A stretch of 21,751 bases of DNA, taken from Pleurobrachia bachei (taxonomy: Eukaryota; Ctenophora; Tentaculata; Cydippida; Pleurobrachiidae). Location of the stretch: contig AVPN01000796.1 in the NCBI GenBank assembly GCA_000695325.1, positions 14,858 through 36,608 on the forward strand, given 5' to 3'. Both the position numbers and the translations under genes were made by a program. The notes beneath the pieces were generated by a model. The model made no database searches and was not told where the DNA came from. It saw only the letters and a list, made by a program, of their open reading frames with translations. Of the stretch, positions 16,563 to 21,751 are shown in pieces (within the stretch, counting starts at the first letter, position 1; every line of letters starts with the position of its first letter).

Positions 16563-19365
16563 GATAAAAAGATAGATATAGGTATAGTGGGTAAACGGCG
16601 TCATATATTTATGAGAGTCAGAGAGAGCCTGAGAAATGGTCCGATTATGTCGATAATATTAACCAGTTCAACAGCTGATATTCTTCAATTATGATGCGCC
16701 AAGGACAATTGGAAGCGAAATTAAAGATTTGGAGATGACATCTGTGGGCCACGTTCTATCTGATAGAATTTGATAGATGTTGGGCGAAAGAGGCGAAATT
16801 TGAGTTGGATGTTACTAAAACGAAATAACAATTTTGTTTGAATTGCAATATCTGACGGTTTGACCATCAGAACAAGCATTCTGAACAGTGAACACACGCT
16901 ATCAATACACCAATACAATGTATTAGTACATACTACTTAAGACAGTCTTAAAAAGCTGAGACTAAGAGACATAGCTGGAAAGTGAGAGAGAGAAATAGAG
17001 ATGCCTCAAGATAGCGCCCGCCGCCCACACATGGTTGCAAGAATAAGGCGTTATAAATATACATACGGGTGTTTACTAGCCGCCTTTTTGGCTAAATAGA
17101 GAAACACAGTGACAGATTTAGACATCGAATCACACAGAGTGAAGGAAACCATTCAATCTTGAATTGAATGTTCGTACTGTCTCCGGACTTCTGGGACGAA
17201 GTTTATCCTACTCCTAACCGACTCCTAACCGAATAGGGGACCAAAGGAGGACAGAGTGGGGCGAACTACTTCGTACATACGATGCACACTTCACAAACCT
17301 GGGTTGAGTGATGATGGTCTCAGACACGTTTTGTGTGCTTGTTCTCTGTTGTACAAAATCTTAACATAAATCATGACAACTCAATTAGATCTTGTTTAGT
17401 ACTACTAGCAGAGATCTTGTTGGAGGAGGAGGAGCTACTCAAGGAAGTACTCAAGAGACATGATGGTGCATGATCATTACTGGATAGTGTCCAGGACCAC
17501 GGAAGGGGGTGTTAGGGGGATAACAACCGGAAGAATCTATAGGGGACCTTGAAATTGCAGCGTGGATGTGGAGATAGCCCCTCGGTCCCCCATTGAAATA
17601 ACTTCCATAATAATTGATAATGGTGACACACGCGACAACAAACAGACAGACATGCCAATGATAATGCCTTCATATTTCACATTTCACTCACTGCATAGCA
17701 TGCTATCTCTATCTCAAAATCATGCTATCTCTCTATCTCAAACTCATGCTATAACGGAGTATGTTAACATACCGGATACACTTTGTCCCTTGATATCCCG
17801 GATGTGTGGTGCTTTTAAGGTTTTGTTGGTTCCCCCTGCAGGTGGAGGACCACCCGATGATGGTGGAGGGGGGCCACTGGGGTGATGATGATGGCTGCTT
17901 CCACTACTGGGTCCCTGTTGTTGTTGTCGGCTGTGCGGTTCCGATTTCTGGGAGGGGGAGATAGAAGTGGTTAAGATGGGAAGTGGTGATCTGAGATGGG
18001 GTTTGGATACATTAAATTAGCTGCTAAACTGTGATGTGTTATCAGGTTTCACACACCATGTACTGATACTGGGACTCAGTTCCGATCACTAACCGGCTGA
18101 TCTGGGTGTGATGAGGAGGGTGCTGCAGTTGACGATGTGGGATGGGTTGGTGGTCGGGGGCCTCCTGCCACCGAACCATTATCAACTGGTGGAGGTGGTT
18201 TCTTGGAGGGAACACTGTGTTGTTTCCCTTGGCTCGGAGGGGTTGAGGTTGGTTTAGTTGGTGCGGGTATTGGTTCTGTCTCCTTGGATAGTTCAGGTAC
18301 CGAGGAGAGGGTGCTGTTGCTGACATCCGCCGTGGAAGAGGACGCGGCTTCAATCTGGGGGCATGGGGTTGAGTTAATTTGAGAGAACTAGATATAGATA
18401 TTAGAGAGAACTAGAGAGTATGATGACATTTACATGTAAGATTTAAAATATAAGGATAGAAAGTTGAAAGTAGAGATCTCGGAAGGACCTCGGCAGAAGA
18501 TCAGTGTGAATCGTATCTAATTGAAGTTCTATGGATGGTATGATGCTTAGTGCAGCTCAAGCGATGTGTGTATTTATATGCAATATATATGAGATGAGAA
18601 ATAAATGAGGGAGAGAGATGGGGGAGATAGGGGAGAGAGATGGGGAGACGAGGGAGAGAAAGCGTTTCACACACACGACTTGAAGGGAGCTATATGTAGA
18701 AAAAATGACAGAGAGAGAGAGAGATAGTGAGAGAGAGAAAGAGAGAGATAATGTATTTAAATAGAAAAATAGCTGGTAGCATCATGATTTTCCAAGAGGC
18801 AATCACACGTAGAAGTGGCTCACACTTACCCCAGAGTCAGTCTTCTGTACAAGATCCAGTAATGACGGGCTTTCCTTTCCTGAGAAGCAGGGAAGAATGG
18901 TAAGGGCGGGAGGAATGCACACTACCCCCACACTACCTACTAAATTTCATATATTCATTTGTGGAAAGGGAGATATTATAGACATTAGAATAGAGATCAG
19001 CGAACAGCAAATGAACAGTGCTGCAAACGCGAATTGATAAAATATAATTTGTGATGTTTCTCACTGGTACTTGTCAAACTTTGGTTTGTTTCCCTTGTTT
19101 TCAATGTCTGAAACCAACTCTCTTTCACCGCGAGAAATGCCAAACTAAAGTTTGACAAGTACCAGTACCACGACCGCGGGCGGAGTCGCCTCATTGATGT
19201 TTCTCAGTTTATCAGTTCGGCCCCGGTGACTCCCAGAGATTACACTTACGTTGGTTATGTAAAGAATGGTCAAGGGATTTCTTTAAAATATCAGTTCCAG
19301 TTTTTACACGTTTCTTATTCTTAGCTGGCTGCTGAAACCAATATCCAGCCTGTGCTTTCAAGTCT
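6576..19365 (-). CDS. Synaptotagmin-like protein (Slp/SYTL family) gene, whole span, N-terminus missing
   Basis: Seventeen exons on the minus strand join with every reading phase matching, giving 848 residues to the stop. Order: second half of the Rab-binding Slp homology domain, a Pro/Ser/Thr-rich linker of roughly 500 residues, C2A, C2B and a short Pro-rich tail. Slp proteins bind Rab GTPases through the N-terminal domain and membranes or SNARE partners through the C2 domains, tethering secretory vesicles at the plasma membrane. Calcium ligands look mostly lost: C2A keeps GVDG and AWD but lacks the other loop aspartates, and C2B has MENG and no loop-3 aspartate. Basic strands in C2A (KRKTKIKKR) suggest phosphoinositide binding. 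The first half of the Rab-binding domain was not found; it may lie beyond the window. Rabphilin and other double-C2 proteins are alternatives, but the WFxx...GTDIL and PGVWIEKWHNL motifs favour Slp. Confidence 0.82.
6849..6947 (-). CDS. Slp exon: C2B strands 6-7 (LGxVRL motif)
   Basis: Between TCCTATAG and GAG|GTTTGT is a 99-base exon, phase 0 at both ends, containing CGLLGIVRLCQHKTG and HLDGRGIE. LLGIVRL corresponds to the FLGxVRL strand, and DGRGIE to the DxxGEE turn before the C-terminal helix in Slp C2B domains. The open frame that covers most of this exon in another reading is not the gene. Confidence 0.8.
7072..7243 (-). CDS. Slp exon: C2B strands 3-5
   Basis: The acceptor CCTCCTTTCAG precedes YMLPRTDDISKDHKYKLQLK, KNTVNPKWNAEVNFMQLDAG and QGIEVQIL. 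It matches the YLLPD...K.K..KNTxNPxWNE...LEVxV pattern of C2 domains. The loop after ILHLPKS has no Asp, where calcium-binding C2 domains have two. The donor (TCG|GTGTGT) is chosen because it restores phase 0 to the next exon. Confidence 0.85.
7574..7731 (-). CDS. Slp exon: start of C2B
   Basis: The acceptor CCCCTTCTTCACAG and donor AT|GTGAGT bound 158 bases. The protein reads FRGSILLGLMYCPSPDDKKK, then KLKVMEARDLPAMENGRTNP. This is the first three strands and loop 1 of a C2B domain (RGxILLxLxY...LxVxVxEAxxL...G..NPY). Loop 1 has Glu/Asn in place of the usual aspartates. The last codon is split and completed as Ile by the next exon. Confidence 0.9.
7780..7914. mobile_element. GC-rich foldback element, MITE-like, with nested hairpins
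   Basis: Terminal inverted repeats of 14 bases (7780-7793 and 7901-7914) match at 12 positions. Inside are a perfect 11-base-pair stem with a 3-base loop (7857-7867 and 7871-7881), a 6-base-pair stem (7837-7842 and 7851-7856), and two overlapping alternatives (7804-7809 with 7823-7828, or 7807-7813 with 7828-7834). The stretch is rich in CpG compared with its surroundings. It lies in the intron between the C2A and C2B exons. It may be a short non-autonomous transposon or a structured intronic RNA. Confidence 0.55.
7985..8158 (-). CDS. Slp exon: second half of C2A
   Basis: Bounded by AATCCCCCAG and TTG|GTAGGT, 174 bases, phase 0 at both ends. It reads IFQYKASSRADLAAMTLWFT, AWDTRQLGHNMFLGEVRIQL and NWWPLSHL. 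These are strands 5 to 8 of a C2 domain, with the FLGEV motif and the closing W-(Y/W)-PL. In loop 3, WDTR keeps the first Asp but has Thr where the second should be. Confidence 0.92.
8315..8408 (-). CDS. Slp exon: C2A strands 3-4 with basic patch
   Basis: After CCCTCCCAG the frame reads FIKAYLLPDRSKTAKRKTKI then KKRATNPNFSE, with donor GAG|GTAGTT. FxKxYLLPDxSKxxKRKT is highly characteristic of Slp and synaptotagmin C2A domains. The lysine cluster is the usual phosphoinositide-binding strand. One base of the first codon is taken from this exon and two from the upstream C2A exon. Confidence 0.92.
8580..8640. repeat. AG-rich microsatellite
   Basis: A mostly (GA)n run with a few interruptions, inside the intron between the C2A exons. 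Confidence 0.8.
9154..9295 (-). CDS. Slp exon: first strands of C2A, copy A1
   Basis: Between CTATTTTCAG and TG|GTAAGA, 142 bases encode IKQHTRDRKIHGELSIGLFY then NEQVNTLDVHINEARHLSGV and DGQPPS. This matches GEIxLxIxY...LxVxIxEAxxLxxxD, the start of a C2A domain, and it joins in phase to FIKAYLLPD at 8408 (forming Cys at the split codon). PPSC replaces the usual SDPY, losing one calcium ligand. Confidence 0.88.
9379..9402 (-). CDS. 24-base micro-exon before C2A, copy A1
   Basis: The acceptor CCTTTTTACAG and donor TCTG|GTAGCA enclose 24 bases encoding LSLYRLS plus split codons at each end. Slp proteins carry an S-(L/I)-Y motif just upstream of C2A, and the phases fit both neighbours. Support is motif plus phase only. 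Confidence 0.55.
10597..10738 (-). CDS. Slp exon: first strands of C2A, copy A2
   Basis: Duplicate of the exon at 9154-9295, identical as far as I can read, with both splice sites intact. Its exit phase does not fit the entry phase of the A1 micro-exon, so including both copies in one message would break the frame. The copies should therefore be mutually exclusive. Confidence 0.85.
10822..10845 (-). CDS. 24-base micro-exon before C2A, copy A2
   Basis: Copy of 9379-9402 with the same splice signals. It is the copy closest to the intact upstream linker exon (11557-12180), so the simplest message would use this one. Confidence 0.5.
11557..12180 (-). CDS. Slp large linker exon (intact copy)
   Basis: A Pro/Ser/Glu-rich open frame of about 208 residues, read from the acceptor ACTCCACAG at 12181. 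Examples are SIFIKSPELSSSPSPSVAEE, MESMDNLHRQVLEIPF and FELTNSPSICEPPPAIPN. It enters with two bases of a split codon, as the exon at 14104 requires. The donor at 11556 (ACCG|GTAGAG) is chosen because it leaves the phase the micro-exon needs. The frame stays open to 11165, and stronger-looking donors (GTG|GTGAGG, exon end 11471) exist in the wrong phase, so the 3' end is uncertain. Slp linkers are long, disordered and poorly conserved, which fits. It spans the junction of duplicated segments B1 and A2, the only place where both halves of the exon survive. Confidence 0.6.
12752..13286 (-). pseudogene. Truncated copy of the Slp large linker exon (B2)
   Basis: The acceptor and first part (to about NTSRGY) match the intact exon, with one codon fewer in the Pro run. 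At the duplication junction the frame ends after DKV at a stop (about 12742). The 3' part of the exon and its donor are missing. It should be skipped for a full-length protein, or would truncate it before C2A if used. Confidence 0.7.
13494..13557. repeat. 64-base local duplication inside segment B2
   Basis: GATCATCTAACGTCTTTTGC starts at 13494 and again at 13558. The first unit lacks a short ACTAGT-containing piece present in the second unit and in segment B1. Confidence 0.9.
14104..14182 (-). CDS. Slp linker exon, Ser-rich
   Basis: The acceptor TTGTTCTTCCAG and the strong donor A|GTAAGT enclose 79 bases: EPEVGTMSAGASSSNISYDS then ISPSPT. It enters in phase 0 and exits in phase 1, exactly what the exons at 14498 and 12180 need. 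The Ser-rich content fits the disordered linker and could be phosphorylated. Confidence 0.75.
14498..14611 (-). CDS. Slp linker exon, Pro/Thr-rich
   Basis: Between ATGTTTTAG and CAG|GTAGGT, 114 bases, phase 0 at both ends, reading PDKLAPQAESPPSSPVVGQP then PTTTAVVHQPTDQDVQ. Low-complexity linker sequence with Ser-Pro sites. Confidence 0.75.
14718..14789 (-). CDS. Slp linker exon with Asp run
   Basis: TTTAATTTCAG and CCG|GTAAGC bound 72 bases, phase 0 at both ends, encoding MNGVDDDDDSSTQLQRFLTS and RSVP. The Asp run comes from a GAT trinucleotide repeat, which may vary in length between individuals. Confidence 0.75.
15584..15711. mobile_element. MITE-like insertion with 11-base inverted and direct repeats, carrying CCAAT boxes and an E-box
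   Basis: Perfect inverted repeats AACCGACCGAA (15597-15607) and TTCGGTCGGTT (15687-15697) are flanked by an exact direct repeat GTCCCCCACTA (15584-15594 and 15701-15711), which looks like a target-site duplication. Inside are two CCAAT boxes (15620-15624, 15662-15666) around the palindrome GTCACGTGAC (15642-15651). No coding capacity. It lies in a Slp intron. Confidence 0.6.
15720..15796 (-). CDS. Slp linker exon, Gly/His-rich
   Basis: Acceptor TTATTTTAG and donor GAG|GTGAGT bound 77 bases encoding DSGFINDDHGNHSGTGGHTD then NHLHE, entered with a split codon completed from the exon at 17773. The other two frames contain stops, so the phase match is informative. Confidence 0.75.
15797..17772. 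other. Large Slp intron, no exon seen
   Basis: It contains a cluster of TAACAC motifs (15833-15957), a CT run and an AG run facing each other (16341-16392, 16476-16558), and a 68-codon open frame (16205-15999, minus) starting MGNRESK, which I do not accept as a gene. The segment from 17383 is duplicated at the right edge of the window. Confidence 0.6.
16341..16558. repeat. Opposed CT and AG microsatellites, inverted-repeat arms
   Basis: A (CT)n run (about 16341-16392) is followed 85 bases later by a (TC)n/(AG)n run (16476-16558). The two are complementary and could pair into a long stem. Confidence 0.8.
17383..18109. repeat. Segment C, copy 1 (duplicated at 21041-21751)
   Basis: From AATTAGATCTTGTTTAGTAC onward this 727-base stretch matches the right end of the window with few changes. 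It contains the exon at 17773-17947 and the 3' end of the exon at 18094-18354. Confidence 0.93.
17773..17947 (-). CDS. Slp linker exon, Gln/His/Pro-rich
   Basis: After CCCCCTCCCAG the frame reads KSEPHSRQQQQGPSSGSSHH, then a Pro/Gly run, then TLKAPHIRDIKGQSVS, with the strong donor G|GTATGT. The length is 175 bases and the exit phase fits the exon at 15796. Polyproline stretches could bind SH3 or WW domains. Its duplicate at 21411-21589 is out of frame. Confidence 0.78.
18094..18354 (-). CDS. Slp linker exon, Pro/Thr/Ser-rich
   Basis: From CATGCCCCCAG the phase 0 frame reads IEAASSSTADVSNSTLSSVP, ELSKETEPIPAPTKPTSTPP and on to SSSHPDQP, with donor CCG|GTTAGT. The 261 bases are a whole number of codons. 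A longer open frame in another reading of the same DNA (MKPRPLPRRM) does not fit neighbouring phases and is taken as a shadow. Confidence 0.75.
18830..18879 (-). CDS. Slp exon after the Rab-binding domain
   Basis: CTGCTTCTCAG and GGG|GTAAGT bound 50 bases encoding KESPSLLDLVQKTDSG after a split Arg codon shared with the exon at 19250. Phases agree on both sides. Confidence 0.75.
19064..19165. mobile_element. Foldback element with 25-base inverted repeats
   Basis: The arms 19064-19088 and 19141-19165 match at 24 of 25 positions (starting CTGGTACTTGTCAAACTTT), with a 52-base loop. A 12-base direct repeat TGATGTTTCTCA occurs at 19052-19063 and 19195-19206, touching the left arm but 29 bases beyond the right arm, so it is only a tentative target-site duplication. 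It lies in the Slp intron next to the Rab-binding exon. Confidence 0.6.
19250..19365 (-). CDS. Slp exon: second half of the Rab-binding Slp homology domain
   Basis: The acceptor CTTTTTTAG and donor AAC|GTAAGT bound 116 bases encoding DLKAQAGYWFQQPAKNKKRV then KTGTDILKKSLDHSLHNQ. The G-x-W-F ... G-(T/S)-(D/E)-(I/L)-(I/L/V)-x-x-S pattern is the SHD2 portion that contacts Rab27-type GTPases in Slp proteins. SHD1, the preceding helix, should be upstream, across an intron that in this window contains the long repeat. The partner Rab is inferred from the family. Confidence 0.7.
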
Positions 19366-19429
19366 CTAAAAAAGTAACACGCGGTTAGAGATGATCATCA
19401 TTGTGATCATAATTTCAATCGCAAACACG

Positions 19430-20987
<1,558 letters not shown>

Positions 20988-21410
20988 CAAAACACACGAA
21001 CAAGAGACAACATGTTTTAGAATTGTATTTAGTACTTCTAAATTAGATCTTGTTTAGTACTACTAGCAGAGATCTTGTTGAAGGAGGAGCTACTCAAGGA
21101 AGTACTCAAGAGACATGATGGTGCATGATCATTACTGGATAACGTCCAGGACCACGGGAGGGGGTGTTAGGGGGATGACAACCGGAAGAATCTATAGGGG
21201 ACCTTGAAATTGCAGCGTGGATGTGGAGATAGCCCCTCGGTCCCCCATTGTAATAACTTCCATAATGGTGACACACGCGACAACAAACAAACAGACATAC
21301 TAATGATAGTGCCGTCACATTTCACTCACTGCATAGCATGCTATCTCTATCTCAAAATCATGCTATCTCTCTATCTCAAACTCATGCTATAACGGAGTAT
21401 GTTAACATAC

Positions 21411-21589
21411 CGGATACACTTTGTCCCTTGATATCCCGGATGTGTGGTGCTTTTAAGGTTTTGTTGGTTCCCCCTGAGAGGTGGAGGTGGACCGCCCGAT
21501 GGAGGAGGGGGGCCACTAGGGTGATGATGGTGGTGACTGCTTCCACTACTGGGTCCCTGTTGTTGTTGTCGGCTGTGAGGTTCCGATTT
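21411..21589 (-). pseudogene. Frameshifted copy of the Gln/His/Pro-rich Slp exon
   Basis: Both splice signals are kept, but the exon is 179 bases instead of 175. One extra His codon is harmless; one further base near 21475 (CCCCTGAGAGG for CCCCTGCAGG) shifts the frame, so the end no longer reads LKAPHIRDIKGQ and the exit phase is wrong. It also lies upstream of the Rab-binding exon, out of order for the gene. It could be a dead exon, part of a second Slp gene, or an assembly duplicate. Confidence 0.7.
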
Positions 21590-21735
21590 CTGGGAGGGGG
21601 AGATAGAAGTGGTTAAGATGGGAAGTGGTGATCTGAGATGGGGTTTGGAGACATTAAATTAGCTGCTAAACTGTGATGTGTTATCAGGTTTCGCACACCA
21701 GGTACTGATACTGGGACTCAGTTCCGATCACTAAC

Positions 21736-21751
21736 CGGCTGATCTGGGTGT
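21736..21751 (-). pseudogene. 3' end of a duplicated Slp linker exon, cut by the window edge
   Basis: The donor side of the exon at 18094-18354 reappears here (CCG|GTTAGT). Only 16 bases of it are visible, so its state cannot be judged. Confidence 0.5.

Larger units (their letters stand above)
21041..21751. repeat. Segment C, copy 2 (runs off the window)
   Basis: Direct copy of 17383-18109 lying immediately after the long repeat. It differs by scattered substitutions and small indels and continues past the window edge. Confidence 0.93.

Overview
This window is nuclear DNA from an animal, most likely an invertebrate. It has short phase-coherent exons, GT-AG introns mostly of 80 to 2,000 bases, abundant CT/AG microsatellites, and animal-specific domain architectures (a C-type lectin with a stalk, and a synaptotagmin-like protein with tandem C2 domains). 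Nothing bacterial (operons, Shine-Dalgarno sites, CRISPR) is present. I cannot fix the phylum; an early-branching marine animal such as a sponge would fit, but that is a guess.

Two genes converge. On the + strand (1 to about 5,650) is a stalked C-type lectin. It has a Ser/Thr/Glu-rich mucin-like region with tandem repeats and two apparent -1 frameshifts (1-1588), small linker exons (about 1639-1888), two coiled-coil/neck exons (2945-3076, 3435-3621), then a three-exon C-type lectin domain ending in a stop. The lectin exons and their introns are tandemly duplicated (3833-4760 and 4761-5685), giving two terminal cassettes that encode the same protein. A TATA/Inr-like site with two AP-1-type motifs at 2105-2280 could be a second promoter driving a form without the mucin stalk.

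On the - strand (19365 down to 6576) is a synaptotagmin-like protein (Slp/SYTL family). I rebuilt 17 exons whose reading phases all agree, giving 848 residues: the second half of the Rab-binding Slp homology domain, a long Pro/Ser/Thr linker, a C2A domain and a C2B domain with the family's C-terminal WHxL-type ending. The N-terminal half of the Rab-binding domain lies outside the window or is hidden in the long repeat intron. Family knowledge suggests a Rab-GTPase effector that tethers secretory vesicles to the plasma membrane. Most calcium-binding aspartates are missing from both C2 domains, so membrane binding is probably calcium-independent.

The Slp locus is heavily rearranged. The segment carrying the C2A first exons is duplicated (8728-10144, 10145-11587), as is the neighbouring segment with the large linker exon (11643-12751, 12752-13921). 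A third segment with two linker exons (17383-18109) recurs out of order at the right edge (21041-21751), where its exon copy is frameshifted. Between these lies 1.56 kb of a perfectly regular 32-base higher-order (CTGT)n repeat (19430-20987). Three foldback, MITE-like elements sit in introns. Either this locus has undergone a recent burst of local duplication, or the assembly contains unresolved haplotype copies; the sequence alone cannot decide.
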